In this document: positions 44,501 to 51,960 of the stretch, piece by piece | How positions within the stretch are numbered: position 1 is the first letter of the stretch | How the letters are laid out: the number at the start of each line of letters is the position of its first letter | From: Pseudarthrobacter enclensis | Lineage (GTDB): Bacteria > Actinomycetota > Actinomycetes > Actinomycetales > Micrococcaceae | Assembly (NCBI RefSeq): GCF_001457025.1 | Contig: NZ_KQ758599.1 | Coordinates: 806,001-870,000, forward strand | Direction: 5' to 3' | DNA: 64,000 nucleotides | The notes under the pieces: generated by a model | The model's database searches: none | What the model was told of the DNA's origin: nothing | The model's input: only the letters and a program-made list of their open reading frames with translations | Program-made: the position numbers and the translations under genes

Positions 44501-45486
44501 TGCGAGTAGCGCGAGATGCGGGCTGTGCCGGTGTCAATCACGTACTTGATGCCGGGGACGGTCAATGATGTTTCGGCGACGTTGGTGGCAAGCACAATGC
44601 GCCGCTTGCCGCCCGGGTTGAAGACCTTGTGCTGCTCCTGCAGGCTGAGCCGTGCGAACAGCGGCAGCACTTCGGTGCCGGCCAGCCTGCGGTTGCCCTG
44701 GATGCGTGCCTGCAGGGCGTCGGCGGCGTCGCGGATCTCGCGCTCGCCGGAGAAGAACACCAGGATGTCCCCGGGCGCCTCGGCAGCAAGTTCGTCGACG
44801 GCGTCACAGACGGCGTCGAGGGGGTCGCGGTCCTCCTCAAGCTCGTCGTCGGATGCGTCTTCGTCCTCCGCGCGCGGCTGGGTCAGGGGGCGGTAGCGGA
44901 TCTCCACCGGGAAGGTCCGGCCTGATACTTCGATGATCGGGGCCGGCTTTTCCGGTGTGCCGAAGTGGTTGGCAAACCGTTCGGGATCGATGGTGGCCGA
45001 GGTGATGATGACCTTGAGATCGGGCCGCTGCGGAAGGATCCGCTTCAGGTAGCCGAGGATGAAGTCGATGTTGAGGCTTCGCTCGTGGGCTTCATCGATG
45101 ATGATTGCGTTGTACTTGCGGAGCAGCTTGTCCCGCTGGATCTCGGCCAGCAGGATGCCGTCCGTCATCAGCTTCACCTTGGTGGACTTGCCCACCTCGC
45201 CGGTGAACCGGACCTGGAAGCCTACTTCCTGGCCAATGTCCACGCCCAGTTCCTCGGCAATGCGTTCGGCCACCGTGCGGGCTGCCAGGCGCCGTGGCTG
45301 GGTGTGGCCGATCAGCCCGTTCTCCCCGAGCCCGAGTTCCAGGCACATTTTGGGGATCTGGGTGGTCTTTCCGGACCCGGTTTCACCGGCAATGATGGTC
45401 ACCTGGTTGGCGGCGATGGCTGCCATCAGGTCCTCGCGGCGCTCGGAGACCGGCAGCTCGGCGGGATAGGAGATGTGAAAAGTCAT
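41518..45486 (-). CDS. hrpA: ATP-dependent RNA helicase HrpA
   Basis: 1322 residues from ATG 45486. DEAH helicase core: Walker A GETGSGKTTQ (residues about 34-43), IIIDEAHERS, TSATIDPERFANHF, and the C-terminal RecA domain with TNVAETSLTVPGIKYVIDTG and QRSGRCGR. Then the HA2/OB region and a ~600-residue C-terminal DUF3418 part typical of the long bacterial HrpA. HrpA unwinds mRNA and resolves stalled ribosomes in E. coli. The gene makes up 4 kb and seems to be transcribed with fabH. Confidence 0.95.
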   Translation of the reverse strand: MTFHISYPAELPVSERREDLMAAIAANQVTIIAGETGSGKTTQIPKMCLELGLGENGLIGHTQPRRLAARTVAERIAEELGVDIGQEVGFQVRFTGEVGKSTKVKLMTDGILLAEIQRDKLLRKYNAIIIDEAHERSLNIDFILGYLKRILPQRPDLKVIITSATIDPERFANHFGTPEKPAPIIEVSGRTFPVEIRYRPLTQPRAEDEDASDDELEEDRDPLDAVCDAVDELAAEAPGDILVFFSGEREIRDAADALQARIQGNRRLAGTEVLPLFARLSLQEQHKVFNPGGKRRIVLATNVAETSLTVPGIKYVIDTGTARISRYSHRTKVQRLPIERVSQASANQRSGRCGRVSDGIAIRLYSEEDFESRPQFTDPEILRTNLAAVILQMTAMGVARGPKDVENFPFVEPPETRAINDGVTLLRELGALSAAKAGNGERDGGGGGLTAVGQKLAQLPVDPRLGRMIVEAGKRNCVREVMVLAAALTIQDPRERPTDKQQLAAEKHNRFKDENSDFTGYLNLWNYLQEKQKELSSSAFRRLCRAEFINYLRVREWQDLFTQLRQLARPLGITLDNNRLADPVGNHDGVHISLLSGLLSHIGILDERRREYAGARGSRFAIFPGSALFRKSPTFVMAAELVETSRLWARVAAKFDPVWAEQVAPHLVKRNYSEPHWSTRQGAVMAYEKVTLYGVPIIAQRRVNYAKVDPVAARELFIRHALVEGDWRTHHKFFHRNRALLNEVEELEARMRRRDLLVDDETLFSFYDARVGPDVVSERHFDKWWKDARRENPDLLDFDKSLLLSDDAEGLDEAAFPRTWLHKGFELPLSYEFHPVAPGSPPDPSDGVTAEVPVLFLNQLDDAPFRWLIPGQRVELVTALIRSLPKQVRKNFVPAPDVARQAVALLEADFDPAADDLEPSLELALRRLKGAIVPPGSWNWDAVPAHLRVSFKVVDSAGKVLGEGKDLAALQETLAPATRRAIAESLGATPATAGPAQKRPGKGSRGTGARNDAGASAAATSGQVPKGGAAAGFVERDGLTEWNVGTIGRHVSSIVKGHTVTGYPALVDEGTSVALRVFQTSGEQLEAMRGGVIRLLALRVPSPDRYVLEHLSNTEKLTFSQNPHGSVSALIADCALAAIDKLTPVELPWDRQSFDALYEVVRSELIDTVFSVTAVVEKILSATRRIEKQLKGSTSLALISALNDIKSQLEQLVYPGFVARTGYAQLSQLPRYLAAVEKRLERLPGNVQRDALNMAVVQRLEDDYDDAVAALSAGRKPGQELTQVRWMIEELRVSLFAVELGTAYSVSEKRVRTVLNKALAPA

Positions 45487-45551
45487 GGCTGCAGACAGTC
45501 TACTGCGGCGGGGCCGGCACCCCCGGTTCAACTGCCTGCGGCGGCGGGTGG

Positions 45552-45719
45552 CTAGAAGATGCGCAGCGTGTAGCTGGTGCTGGGGAGGTCCAGTGCGGAC
45601 CAGTCCTGGTGCGACGCAACCGGGGGCGTGTGCCCGCGGCCGTCACCCAGGAGCGCCGCAATGGTAGCGGCTGCGACGAGGAGGAGGACGATGACTAGGA
45701 TGCTGGCGAAGATTTCCAT
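45552..45719 (-). CDS. small single-pass membrane protein, unknown
   Basis: 55 residues from ATG 45719, with GGAGG three bases upstream. Begins with one membrane helix (IFASILVIVLLLVAAATIAALL) and has a polar tail (GRGHTPPVASHQDWSALDLPS). Unrecognised. It is divergent from the GlxA-type regulator; the promoter region between them carries a 10-bp inverted repeat, so this peptide may be a regulated target. Confidence 0.6.
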   Translation of the reverse strand: MEIFASILVIVLLLVAAATIAALLGDGRGHTPPVASHQDWSALDLPSTSYTLRIF

Positions 45720-45755
45720 GCCTCCATGCTGCTCTTGGATCTCTTCAGCAAACAG

Positions 45756-45790
45756 TGGCAGAAATGCCCAAAAAGCTATAATTTCTGCCA
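45756..45790. promoter_or_regulatory. inverted repeat and TATAAT in front of the GlxA-type regulator
   Basis: Perfect 10-bp arms TGGCAGAAAT (45756-45765) and ATTTCTGCCA (45781-45790) are separated by 15 bases. A consensus -10 TATAAT (45777-45782) runs into the right arm. The geometry (25-base centre-to-centre) suits an AraC-type or dimeric regulator that blocks its own promoter and perhaps the divergent small gene. Confidence 0.65.
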
Positions 45791-45800
45791 TAATGGAGGC

Positions 45801-46769
45801 ATGCTGAAAACGGTGGCAGTAATCGTGGTTCCGAACTTTTCCATGTTCGAATTCGGCACCGCGTGCGAGGTGTTCGGGATCGACCGCTCGGACCGGGGGA
45901 ATGGCGTACCCGCCTTCGATTTCCGGGTGTGCACGCCGACCCCGGGGCAGGTGCCGCTGAAGTCGGGCTTGTCCATGAACGTTCCACTGGGCCTTGAGGC
46001 CACCGCGGATGCGGACCTGGTCATCATGGCTCCGTTCGGGCATGACCAGGAGGTGCCCGAGTCGGTCCTCGAGGCGCTTCGGGCCGCTGACGCCAGGGGA
46101 GCCTGGGTGATGTCCATCTGCTCCGGCGCCTTTGCGCTCGCCCGTGCCGGCCTGCTGGACGGCCGCCGATGCACCACCCACTGGCACTACTCGGGCCAGT
46201 TGGCCGCTTCCTGGCCGCTGGCCCGGGTTGACGAGAACGTCCTGTACGTACAGGACGGCAACATCATCTCCTCGGCCGGAACAGCGGCCGGCATCGATGC
46301 CTGCCTGCATCTGGTGCGGGTGGAGCTGGGCGCCCAGGTGGCGGCGGCGATCGCCCGGGACATGGTGGTTCCACCGCACCGGGACGGCGGCCAGGCGCAG
46401 TTCATCGACCGGCCCATGCCCACGTGTGGTTCCGCACCCATGGAGGCCCTGCTGCGGTGGATGGTCCAGAACCTGGACCGCGAGCACTCCGTCAACGACC
46501 TCGCGGCCCGGGTACACATGTCACCGCGCACGTTTGCCCGGAAGTTCCGGTCCGAAACCGGGGCTACACCTGCGGCGTGGCTGAACTCCCAGCGGGTGCT
46601 GCGGGCCCAGGAACTGCTGGAGTCCACGGACCTCAACATTGACGAGGTCGCCAGGGAATCCGGATTTGGGCATCCGGTCCTGTTGCGGCACCACTTCGCC
46701 AAGGTCCTGGACACCAGCCCGCAGTCCTACCGGCGCGCGTTCCGCGGGCAGCTGGCTGAGGCCGGCTGA
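45801..46769 (+). CDS. GlxA-family regulator (DJ-1/PfpI domain plus AraC helix-turn-helix)
   Basis: 322 residues from ATG 45801 with GGAGG just upstream; the longer frame is not used. N-terminal DJ-1/PfpI-like domain (VAVIVVPNFSMFEFGTACEVFG, and MSICSGAFALARAGLLDG with the nucleophile-elbow Cys) and C-terminal AraC DNA-binding domain (VNDLAARVHMSPRTFARKF, INIDEVARESGFG-like second helix-turn-helix). Such regulators control amine, arginine or carnitine catabolism in various bacteria; no such genes are adjacent, so the regulon is unknown. Confidence 0.9.
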   Translation: MLKTVAVIVVPNFSMFEFGTACEVFGIDRSDRGNGVPAFDFRVCTPTPGQVPLKSGLSMNVPLGLEATADADLVIMAPFGHDQEVPESVLEALRAADARGAWVMSICSGAFALARAGLLDGRRCTTHWHYSGQLAASWPLARVDENVLYVQDGNIISSAGTAAGIDACLHLVRVELGAQVAAAIARDMVVPPHRDGGQAQFIDRPMPTCGSAPMEALLRWMVQNLDREHSVNDLAARVHMSPRTFARKFRSETGATPAAWLNSQRVLRAQELLESTDLNIDEVARESGFGHPVLLRHHFAKVLDTSPQSYRRAFRGQLAEAG

Positions 46770-46780
46770 AGGTCCGGAAC

Positions 46781-47113
46781 CTATCCGCCGGTGCTGCCGG
46801 TGCCGTTGCCCGCCGGCCTTTCCTGTTCGGCGGCGGCCCGGGCGCTGTCCACCAGGACGCGCCACGGGCCGGTAACCGCCCGCTCGGGCAGGGCCGCGCG
46901 GCGCCCGCCGGCCCTGATGGAGTAGATGAAGCGGTCCGGCTGCGCATCCGCGAATTCCCTGGCCGCCGCCCCCGGAGTGCGGGGGACCGTGTCCCAGGGG
47001 CATGCTTCAACCAGCGGCTGCCACTGGTTCATGGCACTTTCGGACGTGGCCTCAACGGTCCACACCCTGGTGATCGCCGCGATCCCGCCTGTGCGCTCCA
47101 CACTGATCTTCAT
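46781..47113 (-). CDS. emfourin-like protease inhibitor
   Basis: 110 residues from ATG 47113. Starts MKISVERTGGIAAITRVW, then a stretch ending in PDRFIYSIRAGG and WRVLVDSARAA. This pattern (MKxxxxRxGGxAxIxxxW, then DxFxYxI, then a C-terminal LV-rich helix) is the protealysin-inhibitor emfourin family. In known cases the inhibitor gene lies next to the M4 protease it controls, and here an M4 protease gene lies 61 bases upstream in the same direction. The end (QERPAGNGTGSTGG) is disordered. Family call is from recalled pattern, not a search. Confidence 0.78.
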   Translation of the reverse strand: MKISVERTGGIAAITRVWTVEATSESAMNQWQPLVEACPWDTVPRTPGAAAREFADAQPDRFIYSIRAGGRRAALPERAVTGPWRVLVDSARAAAEQERPAGNGTGSTGG

Positions 47114-47174
47114 GGCCTGGCCCCTGGGACATTCCCTGAGCCTGGCCGCCTGAAGACCGGCAGCCAGGCATCCG

Positions 47175-48227
47175 CTACAGCTTGACCTTCACAGTTTCCC
47201 ACGCCCGGCGGACGGCGTCATGCTCCTTGGTGTCCGTCCCAAAGAGTTCCACGGCGGCTGCCGCGGTGGCGCGCGCGAACACGGTAAAGGTGGCCGTAGT
47301 GGACAACGAGCCGTTGGTCAGCGTCTCGTACCAGATACGGCCGGGGGCGTCCCAGGCGTTTCCGCCCAAAGCCTCCGCCACCAGGTAGAACGCCCGGTTG
47401 GGGATGCCCGAGTTGATGTGGACGCCCCCGTTGTCCGCACTGGTCCGGACGTAGGAATCCATGGAATCCGGCTGGGGGTCCTTGCCCAGCACGTCGTCGT
47501 CGTACGCCGTTCCCGGCGCCTTCATGGAGCGAAGGGCCTGCCCCTGCACCTCGGGAGTGAAAAGGCCTTCACCGATGAGCCAGCTGGCCTGGGCCGCGGA
47601 CTGGTTCCCGACATACTGCTCCACGAGGGCGCCGAAGACGTCAGACATGGACTCGTTCAGCGCGCCGGCCTGGTTGCGGTAGGCCAGCCCTGCGGAGAAC
47701 TGGGTGACGCCGTGGGCGAGTTCGTGGCCAATGACGCTCAGGGACGCTGTGAACCGTCCGAACACGGCGCCGTCGCCGTCGCCGAACACCATTTGCTTCC
47801 CGTCCCAGAAGGCGTTGTCATAGAGCCTGCCGAAGTGCACCGTGGCGTCCAGCGGCAGTCCCTGCCCGTCGATGGAGTCGCGGCCGAAGACGTCCGCGTA
47901 GAGCCGGTGCGTGTGGCCCAGGCCCTCGTAGGCCTCATCCGCGGCGGCGTCCCCCGTGGCAGCCCCGCCCTCTTTGCGGACGAGCTTTCCCGGCAGCGTT
48001 TCTGCACCCTGGGCGTCGTAGACAGTCCGGTTGGGCGGTCCGGGTTTGGCCGGACGGAGGGCAGGAGGAGTGTCCGGTTTGGCCTGCGTCCGGGAGGCGT
48101 GGACGGTTTTCACATGTCCCAGGGCCTCTTTGGCGGCGCGGGCCGCAGCTGAATACTGCGGTGCATCCTGCTTGGCGAGCCGTCGCAGCAGGTACGGCGG
48201 GATGATGGTGCAAAACGGAACGTTCAT
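47175..48227 (-). CDS. protealysin-like M4 metalloprotease
   Basis: 350 residues from ATG 48227 (a TTG at 48242 is unlikely). Zinc site HELAHG (His168, Glu169, His172) with the third ligand Glu192 in GALNESMSD, and the thermolysin-like NGGVHINSGIPN. The N-terminus lacks a signal peptide and has a short propeptide with TIIPPYLLRRLA, the mark of the protealysin group. These proteases are made in the cytoplasm and may be released by an unusual route. An emfourin-like inhibitor gene follows and would prevent self-damage. Confidence 0.9.
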   Translation of the reverse strand: MNVPFCTIIPPYLLRRLAKQDAPQYSAAARAAKEALGHVKTVHASRTQAKPDTPPALRPAKPGPPNRTVYDAQGAETLPGKLVRKEGGAATGDAAADEAYEGLGHTHRLYADVFGRDSIDGQGLPLDATVHFGRLYDNAFWDGKQMVFGDGDGAVFGRFTASLSVIGHELAHGVTQFSAGLAYRNQAGALNESMSDVFGALVEQYVGNQSAAQASWLIGEGLFTPEVQGQALRSMKAPGTAYDDDVLGKDPQPDSMDSYVRTSADNGGVHINSGIPNRAFYLVAEALGGNAWDAPGRIWYETLTNGSLSTTATFTVFARATAAAAVELFGTDTKEHDAVRRAWETVKVKL

Positions 48228-48340
48228 GGCAAGCCCCCTCAACTAGGTGCCTTCAGCGTACGAGGGGCCGCCGACAATCCGGCATAACCGGCCAGCCCCG
48301 CCGCGGCATCATTTCCGCAGGGTGTGGGTAGGGTACCTCC

Positions 48341-49291
48341 ATGGCGGCGTCCGAAGAACGGGAAAACAGCGGTTCCACCCTGCTGACGGTCAGCATCGCC
48401 TTCGCGGCGAACGCGCTCGTGGCGGCGGCAAAATCCGTGGCCGCCTTCCTGACGGGGTCAGCCTCCATGACCGCTGAAGCCGCACACTCCTGGGCGGACA
48501 CCGGCAATCAGGTGTTCCTGTTCCTGGCCGAGCGGCGGTCCCGCCGTCCCCGGGACCGGAGCCACCCGATGGGGTACGGGCGGGAAGCCTACGTCTGGTC
48601 GATGTTCGCCGCCGTTGGGCTTTTCACTGCCGGTGCCGTGGTGTCCATCATGCACGGCATCCAGGAAATCATCGCCCCGGAACCCGCCTCCGATTTCATC
48701 GTGGCCTACATTGTTCTGGCCGTCGCTTTCGTGCTGGAGGGAATCTCCTTCACCCAGGCCTTCCGGCAGACCCGCAGGGCCGCGCGGCAGCTGGAACGGC
48801 GCACCCTGGAACAGGTCCTGATCAGCTCAGATCCCACCCTGCGGGCGGTGTTCGCCGAGGATGCCGCCGCCCTTGCGGGGCTGGTGGTGGCTTTTGCCGG
48901 CGTGCTCCTGCACCAGCTCACCGGGTCACCGCTGCCCGATGCCGTGGGGTCCATCGTGGTGGGTGTGCTGCTGGCCGTCGTGGCGGTAGTGCTGATCGAC
49001 CGGAACAGGCGCTTCCTGGTGGGCCAGGGAGTGACTCCCGATATCCGGGAGTCCGTGGGACGGAGGGTCCTGGAACACCGGGACATCGCCCGGCTCACCT
49101 ACCTGCACCTGGAGTACGTGGGACCCCGGAAGCTCTACCTCGTGGCCGCGGTGGACCTGCAGGGGGACCACCCCGAACACGAAGTGGCCGTGGCACTGCG
49201 CCGGATCGAACGTGAACTTGAGGACCATGAGACCGTGGAGGAGGCCGTGCTGACGCTGGCAACCCCGGAGGAAAGCGCCCTGGTCTTCTGA
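48341..49291 (+). CDS. cation diffusion facilitator, SLC30A9-like
   Basis: 316 residues with six membrane helices. Helix 2 has the usual HSWAD metal motif (ASMTAEAAHSWADTGNQ); helix 5 has AEDAAALAGL, with Glu-Asp in place of the HxxxD pair, as in the SLC30A9/ZnT9 branch. A cytoplasmic C-terminal domain follows (LTYLHLEYVGPRKLYLVAAVDL). It should export zinc or a similar divalent ion in exchange for protons; the metal is not fixed by sequence. A shared terminator with tRNA-Arg lies downstream. Confidence 0.88.
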   Translation: MAASEERENSGSTLLTVSIAFAANALVAAAKSVAAFLTGSASMTAEAAHSWADTGNQVFLFLAERRSRRPRDRSHPMGYGREAYVWSMFAAVGLFTAGAVVSIMHGIQEIIAPEPASDFIVAYIVLAVAFVLEGISFTQAFRQTRRAARQLERRTLEQVLISSDPTLRAVFAEDAAALAGLVVAFAGVLLHQLTGSPLPDAVGSIVVGVLLAVVAVVLIDRNRRFLVGQGVTPDIRESVGRRVLEHRDIARLTYLHLEYVGPRKLYLVAAVDLQGDHPEHEVAVALRRIERELEDHETVEEAVLTLATPEESALVF

Positions 49292-49318
49292 CCGCCGATG
49301 GTGTGCGCCGGGATCAGG

Positions 49319-49354
49319 CAAAAGAAAACCCCGCCGTGATCCACGGCGGGGTTC
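49319..49354 (-). terminator. terminator of tRNA-Arg (and of the CDF gene)
   Basis: A 12-bp stem (49328-49339 with 49343-49354, loop ATC). On the minus strand it is followed by TTTTCTTTTG, a good terminator for the tRNA gene; on the plus strand it is followed by CTTCCT, weaker. Confidence 0.88.
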
Positions 49355-49361
49355 TTCCTGT

Positions 49362-49434
49362 GCCCTCGGTAGGATTCGAACCTACGGCCTTCTGCTCCGG
49401 AGGCAGACGCTCTATCCCCTGAGCTACGAGGGCA
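49362..49434 (-). tRNA. tRNA-Arg (anticodon CCG)
   Basis: 73 nt. Acceptor GCCCTCG/CGAGGGC, D-arm GCTCAGGGGATAGAGC, anticodon arm TCTGC-CTCCGGA-GCAGA with anticodon CCG (reads CGG), T-arm GTAGG-TTCGAAT-CCTAC. The CCA end is not encoded. Confidence 0.97.
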
Positions 49435-49522
49435 ATCCGGATATCCTGCCGTTGCCGGCGGGACGTCCTAGAGCTTAGCAGGAAGGTGGCCCGCAATGGA
49501 AAACCGGGCCGCCGGCCGCGTG

Positions 49523-51088
49523 TCAGTAGCCGGAGAAGGAGTCCACCCGCACCCGTTTCGCTCCTGCCGTGCGTGCCGCCCGGCGCAGGGAGGAGACGCT
49601 GGCAGGGGAGCCCGAGATGTAGACCTGACGCCGTGCGATGTCCGGCACCAGCGCAGCCAGGCCGGCGGCATCCAGCCTGGCGCCCGGACCGGCGCCGGTG
49701 CCCGCTCCGGCGCGGGCGTCCGTGAGGCCCGGAGGCACCGCCGAGCCGTCGGCGGTCCACACCAGCACGCTCACCCCGGAGGCCCGCAGCTCCCCGGTGT
49801 AGGCGACATCGGCGGCACTCCTGGCGAGCAGCAGCAGCACTGCGTCCCGCCCGGCCAGCGCGCCGGAGGCCAGGTGCGAAAGGAACGGAGTGATGCCGAT
49901 GCCGGCCGCGATGAGCAGCACGGGCCGTTCCGGATCCCGGGGCGGCACAAAATCGCCGCCCACGGACGTGGCGGTCAGCCGGCCACCGGGCTGCAAACCG
50001 AGCAGCGCTTTCTTGGCCGCGGAGAGGGGCTGGGCCGTCCGGACGCCGAATGTCACCAGGCCCGCCTGGGGCGCACCGGTCAGGCTGAACACCCGGCGCC
50101 GGCCTTTGCCGTCGGAGGCAGCCTGCGGAAGGTCCAGTTCCATGTACTGGCCGGGCCGGAAGCGTACGGGCCGCGACGGTGTGAAGGAAAACTCCGTGGT
50201 GGTGGCGGTCAACGGCCTGCTGCCGGCAAAACTGAGCTTCACGGCTCCCCGCTGCCCGGCGAGGAAAGCCAGCAGGTTGCCCAACAGCAGGGCAGCCTCG
50301 GGGGAATTGGCAATGAATCCCAGGTTGTAGGGGAGGGCGAACACCACACCCACCAGTGCTGCCAGGGAAAGCTGCTGCCACCGGCGGGGCGGCAGCGTCA
50401 GCGGCTCTGACAGCATGAATCCCACGAAGAACAGCACGGGCCGCTGCGCCAGGGCCTGCCAGATGCCCTCGCCGGCACCCATGCCGGCCCGCAGCAGTTC
50501 CAGGGTGATGATCGACGACGCCACCAGGGTGAAGACGGTTCCCATCAGCAGTTTGCGGGTCCGGTACAGCACCAGCAGCACGCCGGGTACCACCAGCCAC
50601 AGCATGGCCGGTGTGGCTGCCCACCAGGTGGCGATGTTCAGCCCGGTCAGGCCGGCCACGAAGGCGCCCAGGGCGGCAGGGTTGAAGATGTGCCGGCCGC
50701 GCCAGGCCAGTGCGTACTTCGACGCCGACGCGAGCACGCAGGCCAGCGCCACCCCTGCGACGTCCAGCGCCCGGAAGGATGGCCAGAACAGGAAGTAGAT
50801 GAGCAGGCCGGTGATCAGCGACGACTCCGGGTGCTGGCGCACCCCGAACAGTGCCGCCAGGCCCAGGTTGGAGCCATAGGTCAGCAGCAGGCACAGGGCC
50901 AGGTGGACAAGCAGCTCCGCAAGCCCGAACGTCAACCAGCCAAGGACCTCGAGCAGCAGGCTGTAGGCAGCCAGTGCCGCCAGGACCAGGAGGATGAGCC
51001 GGTACATGGTCACGCGGCCCAGCAGCGTATCCAGCCGCCCGGCGAGGGAAGGCGCAGGTCCCGCCGGCGGTGTCTGGGTGGTGCTCAT
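49523..51088 (-). CDS. NqrB/RnfD-like membrane protein fused to a ferredoxin-reductase module
   Basis: 521 residues from ATG 51088, which overlaps the apbE stop. First ~290 residues: eight to ten membrane helices of the NQR2/RnfD/RnfE type, with the motif HIFNPAALGAF. Then an FAD/NAD(P)-binding oxidoreductase: FRPGQYMELDLP and RRVFSLTG (FAD), VLLIAAGIGITPFLSHL (pyridine nucleotide) and VYISGSP. A Pro/Gly/Ala-rich insertion occurs at about residues 455-475. This fusion would take electrons from NAD(P)H at the cytoplasmic side and pass them through the membrane. The adjacent ApbE and FMN-binding lipoprotein supply the outside acceptor. No flavinylation SGAT motif was found in the membrane part. 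Confidence 0.85.
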   Translation of the reverse strand: MSTTQTPPAGPAPSLAGRLDTLLGRVTMYRLILLVLAALAAYSLLLEVLGWLTFGLAELLVHLALCLLLTYGSNLGLAALFGVRQHPESSLITGLLIYFLFWPSFRALDVAGVALACVLASASKYALAWRGRHIFNPAALGAFVAGLTGLNIATWWAATPAMLWLVVPGVLLVLYRTRKLLMGTVFTLVASSIITLELLRAGMGAGEGIWQALAQRPVLFFVGFMLSEPLTLPPRRWQQLSLAALVGVVFALPYNLGFIANSPEAALLLGNLLAFLAGQRGAVKLSFAGSRPLTATTTEFSFTPSRPVRFRPGQYMELDLPQAASDGKGRRRVFSLTGAPQAGLVTFGVRTAQPLSAAKKALLGLQPGGRLTATSVGGDFVPPRDPERPVLLIAAGIGITPFLSHLASGALAGRDAVLLLLARSAADVAYTGELRASGVSVLVWTADGSAVPPGLTDARAGAGTGAGPGARLDAAGLAALVPDIARRQVYISGSPASVSSLRRAARTAGAKRVRVDSFSGY

Positions 51089-51957
51089 GTGAAGAGTGTC
51101 CCTTCGAACTCGGCGGAGTGGTCGGCGGTGCCGTCGGAGTACACCGTCAGCCAGGAGAAATTGAAGGCGTCCCGCAGGACCTGGCCCGGGACAAAGAAGA
51201 GGGCCGTGGCCAGGGCGTCGGCTTCCATGGCGGTGTCCGCCAGCGCCCACGTGGCGACGGCGGTGCGGACCGGCCGTCCGGTTGTCCCGTCCAGGACGTG
51301 GTGCAGTCCGTCGCCCCAGGACCGGCGGTTGGCGGCGGACGCGCACAGGGCACGGCCGCGCAGGTCCAGCACGCCAATGGCCTGGGCCGGGTTGTAGGGA
51401 TGCTCCAGGGCAACAGCCACCCTGCGGGATCCGCAGGCCAGCAGGTCCCCGCTGCCGTCCACCAGGAAGTCCTTTTCGCCTGCCGTTGCCAGTTCGGCTG
51501 CCAGCAGGTCCACCAGCAGCCCCTTGCCGGCCGCGCCAATGTCCAGCACCACCGGGGCGCGGGTGCTGATGGCCGTTCCGTCCCAGTCCAGGACATCCTC
51601 CCAGCGGGGTGCGGGCATCGGCGGCCCTGACGGCTGCAGCGTATAGGCGGGGCCGTAGCCGAGGCGCTCCAGGCTGCCGCCCACCAGTGGGGTCATGGCG
51701 CCGCCGGTGAGCCCGTACAGCGTCCGGTACAGCGTTCCCAGCGCGGCAGCCTCGGCCGGGAAGCTGTAGCGTCCGGGACTGTGCGCCATGGCGCCGACGA
51801 GTGAATCGCTCCGGAAACGGGACCACCCGGCGTCGAACTTTTCCACCCGTTCGAGGAGGCGCGAGCGCAACGCCGGCGCCAGGGGGAGCGGGGTGGCAAC
51901 CTCCCAGCGCGTGCCGATGCCGTCAAAGGAAAATTCCGCCCAGTCCGCGTCCGGCAC
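51085..51957 (-). CDS. apbE: FAD:protein FMN transferase ApbE
   Basis: 290 residues from GTG 51957. ApbE attaches FMN covalently to Ser/Thr of target proteins outside the membrane. Signature parts: VLDIGAAGKGLLVDLLA, FLVDGSGDLLACG, HHVLDGTTGRPV and ADTAMEADALATALFF. It has no signal peptide in the chosen frame. The gene lies three bases downstream of an FMN-binding lipoprotein gene and overlaps the membrane oxidoreductase gene, so its likely target is that lipoprotein. Confidence 0.92.
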   Translation of the reverse strand: MPDADWAEFSFDGIGTRWEVATPLPLAPALRSRLLERVEKFDAGWSRFRSDSLVGAMAHSPGRYSFPAEAAALGTLYRTLYGLTGGAMTPLVGGSLERLGYGPAYTLQPSGPPMPAPRWEDVLDWDGTAISTRAPVVLDIGAAGKGLLVDLLAAELATAGEKDFLVDGSGDLLACGSRRVAVALEHPYNPAQAIGVLDLRGRALCASAANRRSWGDGLHHVLDGTTGRPVRTAVATWALADTAMEADALATALFFVPGQVLRDAFNFSWLTVYSDGTADHSAEFEGTLFT

Positions 51958-51960
51958 CGC

